From: Desarmillaria ectypa
Lineage: Eukaryota > Basidiomycota > Agaricomycetes > Agaricales > Physalacriaceae
DNA: 64,000 nt
Direction of reading: 5' to 3'
NCBI GenBank assembly: GCA_030407005.1
Contig: JAUDYN010000004.1
Span: forward strand, 124,001 to 188,000
The translations under genes and the position numbers were made by a program. This document shows positions 39,580 to 50,924 of this stretch, piece after piece. The notes below the pieces were generated by a model that was not told the DNA's origin, ran no database searches, and saw nothing but the letters and a program-made list of their open reading frames with translations. Every line of letters starts with the position of its first letter. Within the stretch, counting starts at the first letter, position 1.

Positions 39580-42275
39580 TGGAAGAGACAGAACTAGAAA
39601 TCCACTGAGTCGTTAAGTAGTGTTCCTGGCTTGATGCATGAGAATTTCAGACGCCGCATAAATAAAGACTTACTTCTTTGCGCGCATCAAAGAACCATTC
39701 GTCGATCAAATGGCAAATAGTACTACCAATATCATTGTAACATGTTTGCGCGGCAACATCGGACAGACGAAATTATATCGGGAGCGAACCGTAATAATAG
39801 GCCGGGACCTGATGCAAACGGTGCTGCTTAATTCTGATTCTGTCGGAGTGGTAATTATGTTTTCCTTCAAGTGACAAATCTGGATCAGAAGATGTGAACG
39901 ACTACTGTATATTCTCTCACCTCCTATATTGGTGACTTTTTCTTAGCAAGGGGTGAGAGAGTAAATCTATATTTGGGGAAATTCGCCGCCGTACGATCGT
40001 CAATTCATCGGCTTTGATGACTGGATGATGGATAGATTCTGTCTTGCCTGTCCAAATTTCTCAGTAGACCTCCATTTACCAACACATTTGCCTCCGTTGA
40101 ATCCAATAAAATTCAACCTATGACCAATGGCTCTGACCCAACCGGGGCCCGTCGAGATCAGTGGCGCTCGCGCTAACACCTTGCACAGGTTTTGCTTCCG
40201 CTCCTCCCATCACAGGAGGCAAAGAGAGCGGAGCCGACTCATAGTCGGACTACCCTGGACCGACTACTACTGAATGCAGATTGGGATATCCAGGTGGCTC
40301 TGGGAAAAAACTTGGCCGTGTATAGCCGACCGGTATTCTGTCTAAACAATCAGACAATCTAGCAGTCAGAAGCAGACGTATGTTGACCAGGAACCCTGAA
40401 AGTCGTACTCCAAATTGCTGTGACAAAGTCTCCGTTTGCGATCCGTTAAGGACGAACGGACGTCCGGTTTCCAGTGCATCGAACTTTCTTTTTTTCAAAA
40501 TGCCCGGCGCCCCCCAAGCTCGGACGCGCTCATATCATTCGTGTTGGTCGTTCCAGTGATCATAGTCATAGCCATCTGCAGTCGGTGCACGTGTGGCTAC
40601 GTATTCTTGGTTGTTACCGTGCAGAGCGGATAAGCGCTGAGATGAATCGTTCTCACGGTACCGTGTACAAAGGTGAGTTTGAGTGGACGAAACGTTTAGA
40701 TCTGTTATGACGACGAAAAGGTGATGTGTGCCTTGGGATCGCGTGGGACCCTCCGAGTGACTTTCATAAAGACATCTAGCAGCTTCATACTGTTCTGTTT
40801 ACCCTGTTTCAATGTCACATCATTCGGCTTTGTGTATCTAGAAAAGCACAGCCTACCAGACGTAATTTGTCTGAGTGAGGCCCTGAATGTTGAGTCATTA
40901 TTCAGAGACTTCCGGGACTTACTAACAGGCTTCGATTATAGATGACGGAGATATAGTAGTACCAGGCCGGTCAATTCTGTTGGATTTTAACGTCAATGCT
41001 TGACGGTAACTTCAAGTGCCGTGGCCACCTGTATGTGGCTAGCACCGGAACACGATCAGGGACATATTCCCGAACTTTCTCCACGAAAGTACTAGCTGTC
41101 TGGTCGTACATTGACTGAATTTGACGTTTGTTAACAATTTTCCTGGACTTGGTAGACTGAATTGCTAGCACTTATGGTGCGCATCACCTAAACACCGCAA
41201 CTTTGTACAATGGATATTGAAACCGGAGTTCTCACGGTACTTCTTATTCCTTTAACAGAAATGCTTCTTTTGAGAAGAACAAAACTGGCAGACGAATTGT
41301 CGAAATCCCCAAAATTGAAGGAGTAATAAAATTTTTGAACATACATTTTTGCGCCGTGACACAAAATGGCAGGAGAACGTCACATATGTCACACTCCCCC
41401 CCCCAAGATTTAGATTTTAGATTTTGCACCTGTGCTGATTAAGCGATGCGCGCCATACTAAGAGATACGACAGGCTATGCTGTGGGTGATCACGATGTGC
41501 AAATTTTGGTTCATAGCACGTTCTAGATTATTGTTGGCTTCGGTTTTTTTTGATAATTCGCTGAAAGTGTATAACTCATAGTACGCAGTAATTTTATTTG
41601 TAGGCCAAGAGGAAGCCCTGTGAGCAAAAACTGACCGAAATTGACCTGTGTAACGATCGGCTACCTCCAGTTTCACACCAGTAGCTTTCGCCAGCCCCCA
41701 GGATGACTTGCGGACATGAATAGGGCACATTTTAAGAGTTCAAAACAAAAGAATCCGGACCTATTGCCTGAGGGGCACACGAAAGATGAGAGATACATTG
41801 ATTTCAGTGGTACAGAATCTTCACGCAACAAGTCCAACATTTCACTGCGCCTTGTCAGCGAGCCCTAGCCGGTAATAGCGGACTTCTAATTTACCGGGGA
41901 CATTCACTGTGACGGGATTTTGCATATAGCGATTTTTTTAACCCTTCGGCCTCGGCCTCCGCCCGACAACTGTTCTACTCAAAATATTCTCCCTGAATAT
42001 TTATCACAATACTGGAGGATATCTGGGAATATACTCATAAAACTTTTAAGGATACGGACCACAAGTGAGAGCTACAGAAAATTATTCATCAAATTTTTGC
42101 ACATGGCGATTACCCATAGTAGTCAGGGCGACATGAAGTATTAAATGGAGATGTCAAACCATTTGTTTGCAGCGGCGAAGCGTGAAGAAAGCGAAGCGAA
42201 CCTGGAGAACCTGCTCCTGCCATTTGTGGTCTGGTGGCTGTGTATTAATATTTGCTTCTAATAGTTTTCAAAAGC
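39580..42275. other. Intergenic, nothing firm
   Basis: No supported gene over 2.7 kb. A short hairpin (GCCGACTCATAGTCGGAC) sits near 40228-40246. A frame near 40640-40672 resembles a kinase glycine loop but stands alone (rejected). Confidence 0.4.
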
Positions 42276-42366
42276 TATGACCTCATGGCAACGTGTTCGA
42301 ATCCAACCAACCCTGCTGTTTCTCTTTCTTTCGCTGCGACCACGTTATACTTTCATTCCCTCGACG

Positions 42367-44166
42367 ATGCGTTGGCTGGCAGTCTCGTCGCTGGCTCTAC
42401 TTATTTCTAACGTCTACGCTGATGGTGGCCTGTATCCTCCGGGTCTCTTACCACTCATTAACCGAGCGAATGCATTGCTATCCACTGGCCAGTTCAATGA
42501 AGCGGCAAAGATATATTCAGAAGCAATAGGTGTGTTACCAGACGTGTCTTGTACAATAACGACCCTAATATCTGTAGTAGAACAGTCTCCTGCCGACTAT
42601 CTGTTGTATTACAAGCGAGCGACGGCGTATTTCTCCCTTAGCCGACACGGACCGGCGCTGGACGACTTCGACAAAGTCCTTTCGCTGACGTCCGACACGT
42701 TCGACAATGCCTATTTCATGAAGGCGCGAATACACGTCAAAGATGGCCACTTCTCTCACGCGAGAGAGTCGTTGCAGCGCTTCATCTCCAAGAACGAAGG
42801 GGATACCGCAGCCGTTGATTTAATGAAAGAGCTCATGGAGGGAGAAACGATTGCAAAGAAGGTCGAGCAGGAACGAAAGGCCCATCTTTGGAATGCGTGT
42901 GTAGAAAGCGCCAGTGCTGCACTGAAAACCGCGAGTCATTCAATTGAACTTCGTCAAACGAGGGCGGAATGTTCTCTAGCTGCGGGAGATTTTGAGGGAT
43001 CCGTGGGTGATCTTACGTGGGTGTCCAAACAGTTCCTCCCGTGTCTAGATGCTGACACGTCAGTTCAGCCGTTTGACCCATCTCCTTCCGCCATCGACGT
43101 CCCTCCAGACGCGTATCTTCCGTCTTGATTATTTCTTCTTGCCCTCCTCACCTGCTGGCATAAATGCGCTTAAACAATGTCTACATTACGATCCTGATAA
43201 CAAAATCTGTCTTTCTCTACACCGGATCGCGAAAGGCCTTGATAAAGGAATAGCCAAACTTGACGAGCTATTATCCAATGAGGACTGGCGGGGAATCATC
43301 ACGCTTCTAACAGGCAGTGGCAAAAACAATGACCTGATGAAACGGTTTGATGATGCCATGAACGATAATACTGCTCGTGAGCAGCTACTACCGCCACCGT
43401 CTTCGCCTAAGGATATGCCAATACCGCTTCCTAACCCAGCCAAGTTCTCGCCCCGGAGGCAGACCTTGGTTCGGTCCCTTTGTAAAGCCTACGTCAAGTC
43501 GAACTCACGGAAGGCGGACCAATGGTGCGATCTGCTGCTTACGATGGACGGGTGCAGTGACGATATCGACGGACTGATTGGTCGTGGAGAAGCTCTCCTT
43601 CGAAGTGAAGAATGGGAAGAGGCGGTTAGAACATTCGAGCGTGCGTTCGAAGCAAGTGGACGAAGTGACCGCGATGTGAGTACCCTTTTTCATCTTCGAA
43701 AAAAAGTATGACACCTAACGTCCTTCTAGATACATTCGCGTGTGCAGAAAGCTCAGCGGCTGCTGAAACAAAGCAAACAGAAGGATTACTACAAGGTCTT
43801 GGATGTGGATCGCAGCGCCGACCAGAAGACTATTAAGAAGGCATTGTAAGTGTTCGAATTCTTCGAATCAACATGGTAATCAAGACTTCTCTTCACAGCC
43901 GGAAAGCTGCCTTGAAGGCACACCCTGATAAGGGTGGCTCCGAAGCCAAAATGGCCACCGTCAACGAAGCCTACGAAGTGTTGTCAGATCCCGAGCTGCG
44001 GGCTCGCTTCGACAACGGAGAGGACCCCAACGACCCTATGGCTCAGCAGGGAGGACACCCCTTCGCCAACGGGCAACACCCTTTCGCGCAATTTTTCCAA
44101 CAGGGCAGCGGAGGTTTCCCAAGCGGCGGGCAGCATGGTGGATTCCAGTTCCATTTCGGCCATTGA
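42367..44166 (+). CDS. DNAJC3: ER-lumenal DnaJ/TPR co-chaperone, DNAJC3 (p58IPK) type
   Basis: Co-chaperone of the ER Hsp70 BiP/Kar2 that binds unfolded proteins through TPRs and stimulates the Hsp70 ATPase through its J domain. Five exons: 42367-42529, 42581-43016, 43069-43675, 43730-43845 and 43899-44166. The signal peptide MRWLAVSSLALLISNVYADG precedes TPR repeats (INRANALLSTGQFNEAAKIY; YLLYYKRATAYFSLSRHGPAL; later IGRGEALLRSEEWEEAVRTF). The C-terminal J domain (DYYKVLDVDRSADQKTIKKA) has the essential HPD in KAHPDKGG, followed by a Gly/Phe/His-rich tail ending at 44166. I chose the ATG at 42367 because it starts directly at the signal peptide; an in-frame ATG at 42277 would add 30 residues. 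No obvious KDEL-like ending (it ends FHFGH). Confidence 0.93.
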
Positions 44167-44380
44167 TAGAGATAGTATTTTTGTTGTGTCGGAATGGACA
44201 TATGGAACATTGTAGTATATAGTGCAGTAATGTAAAGTTGCATCAGAGGAAGTATGCTGCGAGTCAAAGGCGACGTTGGTGATTAGTCAGCGATCGAGCC
44301 TTGATCGTGTAATGAACTGATCGACGCATCTTGACTTTGTACCACCATCATCCACTACACTCCATCGAGTGGAACCTCTA

Positions 44381-45704
44381 ATGGCGTCAGTATCGGCGCA
44401 GTCACTTGAGGAGGCGGCAAATATTGCCACGGAGTTCATATACAGTTTGTCTTAATTTCTTTCCTTCTGTTTGGATGCTAAGCCCAGTTCTAGGCCTCGA
44501 TAACCTACCAAACGAAATAAGATTCATATGCGACGAAATCAAGATCAAGGATCAGAAATCCCAAGGTAAGAACAAGATTCTTTTTAGTGTGTGCCTCTAT
44601 CTGACTCCGCCATTCCAGAGATCCAAACGACAATTGAAACAGAATGCGCCAGGCATGTCCAGCTTTGCCAAAGTGGAGCACCCTTTCCCCCAAACTACAA
44701 GCCACCCCTGCAAGCAAAGATCTCAGAAGCGTACAATAGAGTGCACAGGCTTCATATGGAGAAAATTGAACTTGCGACCAAGATGGTTGACCTCATCGAG
44801 CGCACGCGGACTCGTCTGGGTGTCGATATTAACCGGGTGAAGAAATTGCAGGGAGAGCCGTTGACGCTTGAGGCTCCTCAGACGAGGAGTAGTTCTGCGC
44901 TTGCGGATGTTGGAAGCGCCTATGCGTTTTCTGGTAGGGATCCTGCTGCTCAGATCAGCGAGAGCTTGAGGAGCGTCATGATTCCGAGCAGTACTACCCC
45001 CGTGCAGGAACTGAGACAGTCTCCGACGGTGGTGTCGCTGACGACGGCGACGGCTCCATCTGGTGCAGCAACGAAAAGTTCGTCATAACTTCATTTTTGC
45101 CTCATTATCCTCTCCCATTCCCTTATCTCGGTCTCTTCCCTTTTTTTGCATGTATTCTCATTTCCTATCTCTCGTACTCATTATTTTCTTTCTGTAACAA
45201 ATTAGAACGCCGATTGACCGCAGCGCCTTCAATCAAATTACCGGCAAGGTCCCAGTCACCTGCGCCACCACCCAAGGCAACTCAGGCACCCACGCACAGA
45301 CAATCAAGACTTTCACGGCAGGTGCATCCTCCTGTGCCTGGCCCTGAGGACGATGCAGAAGGTGAGGAAGAGGATGCGGAAGGCGAAGAAGATGACGAAG
45401 GCGAAGATGATAAGTTATATTGTTTCTGTCAAAAGAAGAGCTTTGGCGATGTAGGCGTTTTTGGTTAGGGATGTATCTTGCGTGGTTAGCTGATGATCTC
45501 CCGTTTTAGATGATTGCATGCGACAGTGGTTTCTGTCCTTACGAATGGGTAAGCTCCGGTCAATGCATCCCATTGTTCGCAGTTCTTGACATTCTCTTTT
45601 AGTTCCATATCTCGTGTGTGGGATTGAAAGCAGCACCGCTGGATAAATGGTATTGCGATGCTTGTAAGCCAAAGGTCATGGCTCGCAAGGCTAGGAAGAA
45701 GTAA
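44381..45704 (+). CDS. ING-family chromatin protein with C-terminal PHD finger
   Basis: ING proteins (yeast Yng1, Yng2, Pho23) are subunits of histone acetyltransferase or deacetylase complexes and read H3K4me3 through the PHD finger. The N-terminal ING domain comes from three exons: EAANIATEFIYSLDNLPNEI, then IKIKDQKSQEIQTTIE, then RVHRLHMEKIELATKMVDLI. A Ser/Thr/Pro-rich linker and an acidic stretch (EDDAEGEEEDAEGEEDD) follow. The PHD finger YCFCQKKSFGDMIACDSGFC...EWFHISCVGLKAAP...WYCDAC has the complete C4HC3 set, split by introns, and a basic KVMARKARKK tail. Start MASVSAQSLEEAAN at 44381, stop at 45702-45704. It cannot be told from the sequence alone whether this is the Yng2/NuA4 or the Pho23/Rpd3 type. 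Confidence 0.92.
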
Positions 45705-45937
45705 TGAGGGTATGACTATTGTGTTTCTAGTATCTTCTTCTCCTTGCTATCGACGTGCGCTATACATGCAACCGTCTTGTGACATAGAAACAATTGATTT
45801 ACCGCTATCTGCGTGGGAGGTGGTTGGATGGATCGTCATGTATCATAGCCGAGCACCTGCTGACTTTGCCATATATAAATAACAGATGACTCGTATATAA
45901 TCCAAGAAACGATGACCACTCATTACAACCCTGCGGC

Positions 45938-46933
45938 ATGTTGTCTTTGCCGTACAAATCTTTTGCAATCTTCGGCGCCGCTAGGAGCATAGGACGATAC
46001 ATCTTCGACGCTCTTCACGAAAGGAAAGCATCCATTGTAGCGATCACCCGTAGCTCCTCATCGGCAGACACGACCCCCAAAGGCGTCAAGATTGTCAAGG
46101 TCGAGGACTAAAGAACGTCGAAGAGGTCACCGCTGTTCTGAGGGCTAACTAGATCGATGTTGTCGTTTGTGCGTTGACCTGGCGAGCTTGGAGGCCATTT
46201 ATGCGGAGGAGACGGCGCTGACGGATGCTGCGCACGCAGCGAGCATCAAGCTGTTGGTACCGTCCGAGTATGGCTTGTCCACGGAGGGCGATCCGGAGGG
46301 TCTCTGGGAGACCGGGGATAATGTCGCTGGTGAGTGATAGCGGTTCGCTTAGGGATCGTCTAACAGAGAGTGCCAAAGAACACATGAAGGAGATCGGGCT
46401 ACCGTCGGCGAGGTTTTTCGTGAGTATCGGGTTCTTGTCGAGGATAAAATTGGGTTTAATTTATGTTCAGACTGGGATGCTCTTCAGTTTAATCTCTACT
46501 CTTTCCGGATACACATCTACCGGTAAGATCAACGCTGTCGGTGCAGGCAAGACACCAGCCTCTTGGACTGCTGATGAGGACATCGGGGGGTACATGTTCC
46601 GGATAACGACCCGGGAGCTTAGCTCACTCAAGTTTAGGTTTTATTGCGCACGCCCTCAGGATCTTCGGCATTGAAGGCGAGAGGCTTACACTGGGAAGAC
46701 ATGGCCAAGAGGACTGGCGTCCCGATAGCCAGAGTAGAGAAGGTCCCAGCAGACAGTGAGGGCTTCTCGAAATTTTACACGGTTTTGCAAAGGATGATCG
46801 AGGAAGGACCTAGAAGTACGCGTTGGAATTATGCTGTTAAGAGAGAGGGGAAAAGGCTAGAAGTGCTAATTCTCTTTGGTCGGAATATGTGTGGAAGAAG
46901 GTCCCAGAGGATGTCTTGGCTAAGACCGTCTGA
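45938..46933 (+). pseudogene. NmrA-like NAD(P)-binding protein, pseudogene
   Basis: NmrA-like/isoflavone-reductase-type Rossmann proteins are redox-sensing regulators or reductases. The N-terminus from ATG 45938 reads KSFAIFGAARSIGRYIFDAL with the dinucleotide loop, then ITRSSSS and a TAA at 46109-46111. Removing one base restores KNVEEVTAVLRAN, which then meets TAG, followed by IDVVVCAL and another frame change to LEAIYAEETALTDAAH, LLVPSEYGLSTEGDPEG. Later pieces (AKEHMKEIGLPSARF; GYTSTGKINAVGAGKTPASW; LTLGDMAKRTG-like and KFYTVLQRMIEEGPR) are also in different frames, ending at KKVPEDVLAKTV* at 46933. At least two frameshifts and one nonsense codon make it a pseudogene. Confidence 0.75.
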
Positions 46934-47446
46934 GCTGAAACACAATCCAAACTGTACAGAAATCTGTAACACTATGTGACGATATTGGTCCGTTCGATAA
47001 CTATGAAAGTTACGTGAAGAAATTATAGCGAGACAAAACAAACTGTATTTTCTTGCTTGCTATCCATTCCAAGTTTTTACCGACGTTTCACAAACAAGTG
47101 ACTATCACCCGTAAATACCTACACATTCATATCTGAAACCTATCATGCGCATGAGCCAAAATAACTGCTAGGCTCTCCCATCGCAACGTGATGATTCCCA
47201 AGGCCTCTTCGTATCTAGGGATATCCTGGATAGATAACAGCATTGTCGAGGGCGTGTTCACAAGCCAGGTTCGCAATGTCCGAATCAGACGGAGGAATCG
47301 CGCTTACATGTTTCGGTTTAAGTTGAGGTTTGGAGTATAGACTTTAGGCGACAAGAAGTATCTTGATATCAACAACGTGAATTCATGGATACAGAATCTG
47401 ATCTGTGCCGGATAAGTTCTGTGCTTCGATCTGCTACGCACTTGGC

Positions 47447-47454
47447 AGGCGATC
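47447..47454. repeat. Left target site duplication of hAT-type MITE
   Basis: AGGCGATC, identical to 47965-47972. Confidence 0.85.
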
Positions 47455-47964
47455 TAGGGCTGCGCACCGTCCGTAACCGTACCGTACACCGTATAGTCAA
47501 GGGTGTTGACGGCTTCGGTCCGTACAATTACGGCCGTATTCACTGTGGTCAAGTATGTTCCTATAAACAACATTAGCACATTGCTGAACAAAGAATAGAC
47601 CACATGCCGTGTAGTTCAAAAAACTCCATGTACCCAGAAAGCGAAAAATCACCCATTTTTGGGAGCTAGTAAGGGCTTAGGGGATCCCGGAATAGCATTG
47701 CACTGCCCAAAGATCCTCAAATCAGATCGTAAATGCACTAGACAAGCGGGAAATCAAAAAGTGTGAGTGTGAGTTGCTCTTATCCATGTAGAAGAGCATA
47801 TACTGACCTCAGAAACGTACATTTATCCTCTGTAGCACTGCCACAAATTTACTGCCGTCGACGGCCGTAGTATGCGGTATCACTTGGAGCCTTCACGGCT
47901 TCGGTACATATACCGTACACGGAAGCTGTATTCTTGTACAATATGGTTACGGTGCGCAGCCCTA
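47455..47964. mobile_element. hAT-type MITE, 510 bp, with 8-bp target site duplication
   Basis: The ends are inverted repeats: TAGGGCTGCGCACCGT at 47455-47470 and its complement ACGGTGCGCAGCCCTA at 47949-47964, perfect over 16 bp and continuing imperfectly inwards (AACC..T..GTAC) with a 4-bp indel. The flanks carry an exact 8-bp duplication AGGCGATC at 47447-47454 and 47965-47972. An 8-bp target duplication and a TAGGG-type end are hallmarks of hAT transposons. The interior has no coding capacity but is rich in CCGTA/TACGG palindromes, so it is a non-autonomous element. The perfect ends and duplication suggest a fairly recent insertion. Confidence 0.85.
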
Positions 47965-47972
47965 AGGCGATC
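47965..47972. repeat. Right target site duplication of hAT-type MITE
   Basis: AGGCGATC, identical to 47447-47454. Confidence 0.85.
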
Positions 47973-48553
47973 TGACGAGATAATCCACAAGCATCTAGTC
48001 CTCGTCCTACACATGACCAACAACTTCTTTTGAATAGTGGCAAGTAGGTCCTTGCAATAAAATGCTGGTAATGGATACGCTAAGCACGCGCTAACTTCAA
48101 GCTGAACCATGATCAAACCTAAGTTGAAATCATGACAACTTGAAGGGAATTCACCTTCGGCAGATACCGGTTCCCCCTTACAGCTTGCTAATAGCCTTGC
48201 GCTGTGCGCTCTGCGACCTTGCTAAGACGCGCCAGCTGCCAAAGGACCTCACGGTGAGGATTTTCTACTCGACAAATTTATACTAGTTAAAACAAATACT
48301 TCACTTTATCCCTAGCTGTAGAACTAAGAGTGCTACCTACAAGTAACATCTATCAGTGCGTGACAGTGATACCATCCTGTTCACTGCTACTACAGCACTC
48401 ATCTTTTTCCCAAGAAGAAGGTACCGTGTAGTAACGAGAAAGTTCGGGAAAGAACACCTTCCCTCATAGCACCAACGCACGAATAAATATCCCACGGAGC
48501 CCATACAGGCCGCGTCAATCCCATTCTTCACAACTGCCAGTCCCTTCGGGGGG

Positions 48554-49071
48554 ATGGACTACCTAGTCCTGATCCTCACTATAGTGCACATCGCCGTAAT
48601 CGCCCAGCCTATCGCAAAAGGCGGTGGTAAAAGCAGCAGCGGGAAAAGTAGTGAAAAAAGTAGCGGAACAAAAAGCGTTTCCATCAATTCTGGTACCTCC
48701 AGTTCTACGACAACGACAATCTATTATGGGAACCACAGTCGCTGCTATCGAGAGTGAGTTCGAGTGCTAGGTGAAAGATCATCAGAGAACTGACATGTAT
48801 TAATATTTAGTTATCTACATACCGTAGAGATACGTTGTCCACACCATAGGTTGTCGACGGGGGCTATAGTAGGGATAGCTGCGGGAAGCGTCGTAGCAGG
48901 TTAGTCAATCCACGTTCCAGTCCGTGTGCTTATCGCTAGAACCTTCCCATAGTCCTGTTGATCCTGACGTATTACTTCAGAGAGAAGATCACCCGCTTTA
49001 TCAAGCGGAGGAGAAGAGTGACCATTCCCGAGGATTCTGCGATGGAGCCACTGACCAAGGCAGATTCCTAG
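48554..49071 (+). CDS. Small single-pass membrane protein with signal peptide and Ser/Lys-rich ectodomain (paralogue A)
   Basis: No known family. Three exons: MDYLVLILTIVHIAVIAQPIAKGGG gives a signal peptide and a PIAKGGG start of the mature part. A Ser/Thr/Gly/Lys-rich stretch leads to IYYGNHSRCYR. Exon 2 (phase 2 join) reads DYLHTVEIRCPHHRLS, then the membrane-helix start TGAIVGIAAGSVVAG. Exon 3 (phase 1 join) completes the helix (VLLILTYYF) and a short basic tail (RFIKRRRRVTIPED), ending at TAG 49069-49071. A type I topology is inferred. The gene at 58042-58828 shares signal peptide, (K)GGG start, CY..D...CP motif, membrane helix and both intron phases, so the two are paralogues. Confidence 0.75.
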
Positions 49072-49671
49072 ACGTTTCCGGTACCATTTGGGCGATGTTC
49101 TTGTTTGATGAATCCACATCAGTACCTTGTATTTACATGAGAAATCACACCTCGGTGCCGACGAGGGGATGGAGGCGGCGTGGAGTACTGATTCTAGATC
49201 AAAAGCAGCCTACGCCCTCACCTAATTCCCAGGGAACATGACAGGAGGAGCGAGAACACGTTCGACGAACTGTTTTTCGCAGCTCCCTACGGCCAAGTGA
49301 ATACAGCACCCGCATCGCATGTGTATGCACAGAACGTTCTTCAACCAAACCATACCGGTCCAACCTTTGCAGGCTACCCGACGCGGCGCTGTATAATAAT
49401 TCACCGGTATACGGTCCGTAAGCTGGGTAGATTACGCGCCCAGATCTTCCGACCGGAGTATATCAGCCAAGCATTATTGTGGCGAGAACTCAGCTGCCTG
49501 ACAGGGAATGAGGTCCGTCCATATCGGTATTCTCGCGTATGCCTAGCACCTGCAGTGGCATCTTGAACGAGAACGCTTCCTGACCGGTGATAAAAACCTG
49601 ACAAGATGTCCACACCAGCAAAAAATAGCAAGGGGTCCTGGTATATATTATTGTACATTTACAATTTGCGA
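49072..49671. other. Intergenic
   Basis: Nothing recognised between the two convergent genes. Confidence 0.4.
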
Positions 49672-50519
49672 TCATGTCATGTTAGGCCTCTCTCCCGGCC
49701 GAGAGTTGTTCAATAGCGTTTCGAGCTGTTAAAGATCAAGGGTCAGCTGTAGACCACATTGAATAGATAGTTGCTAGATGTACCTGCTCCAGAACTTCCG
49801 AACTACCTCCAACGTTTGTATCATTCGAGGCCAAGCTCACATTACCGTCCCCGAGACCCGCTCTCTATAAACCACTCAATATAACAATCAGTCACCCAAA
49901 GGACAGCAAGCCATGACTAACCTGTTCCTGCTTGATATTCTCCGTCCCCCCCGCTTTCCTCACAACACTCCCAGTAGGGAACGGGAGCTCCTCCCGTGGT
50001 ACGATATCAATCAAAAAATCAAACTGGTCTGACTTGCTCAAAGCTTTGGCGATGTCCGACCTCGACAGTGTCCGGCGTTTATTGGAATCCGCAATGATAA
50101 AAGCCCGGGCAGTAATCTCTGCAATGAATACTAAAAATAAGAGAGTCAGATAAATAATCACAATACATTGAGTCACACACTTTCACAGGCTTTGCAAAAC
50201 AAGATAGGCGCTAGTTAGGAGGGGGGGACTTGATAAACACGAAGTGCCAAAGCGAAACAAAGAAGCCGTACCATCAGCAGCAATCATCTTTTACACTGGA
50301 ATTTTGAATGTGGGAAGAGCGACAGGGTCTGGGTACGCTTACTTTGACGTCTGGATCACTTTTCATGACTTTTTTGATTCGAGCAAGGGGGAGGGCCGGG
50401 TGTCGGAAATCGGGCGTTTCTTGTTCTGCAGAGTCGACCTGTCGCTGCCAGAAGGAACGAAGGAATTCATTGAGGGGATCTCCTGCTTGGACGAAGGGCT
50501 GCGGATTGGAGGAGGACAT
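49672..50519 (-). CDS. HAP5: HAP5 / NF-YC, histone-fold subunit of the CCAAT-binding complex
   Basis: Histone-fold protein that pairs with HAP3/NF-YB and recruits HAP2/NF-YA to CCAAT boxes; controls respiration, iron and redox genes in fungi. Starts [20 protein letters not shown] with the [19 protein letters not shown] core beginning in exon 1. Splicing adds [18 protein letters not shown], then [20 protein letters not shown] and [20 protein letters not shown]...IDIVPREE. This is the complete histone fold of the family. The C-terminal exons ([31 protein letters not shown]) are not conserved. Stop at 49672-49674. About five introns, all GT-AG. A telomere-like repeat sits 31-46 bp before the ATG. 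Confidence 0.95.
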
Positions 50520-50549
50520 CGTGGTAACTGTTCAAGTCGGGGTGTGAAA

Positions 50550-50565
50550 TTAACCCTAACCCTAA
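50550..50565 (-). promoter_or_regulatory. Telomere-repeat (telobox-like) motif upstream of HAP5
   Basis: TTAACCCTAACCCTAA on the plus strand, i.e. two and a half TTAGGG units on the HAP5 coding strand, 31-46 bp before its ATG. TTAGGG is the usual fungal telomere repeat and also binds Tbf1/TRF-type regulators in promoters. Its role here is inference. Confidence 0.45.
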
Positions 50566-50673
50566 GGATCAGTATTTCCATCCTGATTCAGGACACCGTG
50601 CCAGCGAGAGGCAAGCAATAAGATTCAGCAAGAGGTGCCACATTGCCCCCGGGAAAAACGAGACAACAAAACT

Positions 50674-50924
50674 CTGCATGAAGAATTTAATATTTTAATC
50701 TGAAATATTGAATTTTATAACTATTTATGTGTTTGATGTATTCAACTTAAATATTGAGATAATATTTTAAATACTTTTGCAATATTTGGGAAAGTTTCAA
50801 TATTTTCCCAATAAATATGAAACAGTATTCCAAATAATCTTTCTATATTTTAGCCAAGATATTGGAGGGGAAAATAGTTATAGAACTCAATATTTTAGGC
50901 TAAAATATTAAATTCTCCATGCAG
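50674..50924. mobile_element. AT-rich inverted-repeat element (MITE-like or foldback), 251 bp
   Basis: The two ends are imperfect inverted repeats of about 50 bp. The left end starts CTGCATGAAGAATTTAATAT, and the complement of the right end starts CTGCATGGAGAATTTAATAT. Both continue through TTTTA, AATATTGA and TATAACTATTT. The interior is rich in AATATT. No coding capacity. I found no clear target duplication in the immediate flanks, so classification as a MITE rather than an ancient palindrome is inferred. Confidence 0.6.

Larger units (their letters stand above)
46934..48553. other. Intergenic with a MITE
   Basis: No coding sequence recognised. The interval contains the hAT-type MITE at 47455-47964 and otherwise only short frames. 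Confidence 0.45.

Noticed and set aside
40630..40672. SHGTVYKGEF resembles a protein-kinase glycine-rich loop
   Set aside because: No catalytic loop, DFG or other kinase motif follows in any frame on either strand.
42277..42366. Upstream in-frame ATG of the DnaJ/TPR gene
   Set aside because: It would place 30 residues before a complete signal peptide; the ATG at 42367 directly precedes it, so I preferred that start.
50540..50570. Telomeric repeat as a sign of a chromosome end
   Set aside because: Only two and a half units, flanked on both sides by conserved single-copy genes, so it is interstitial.
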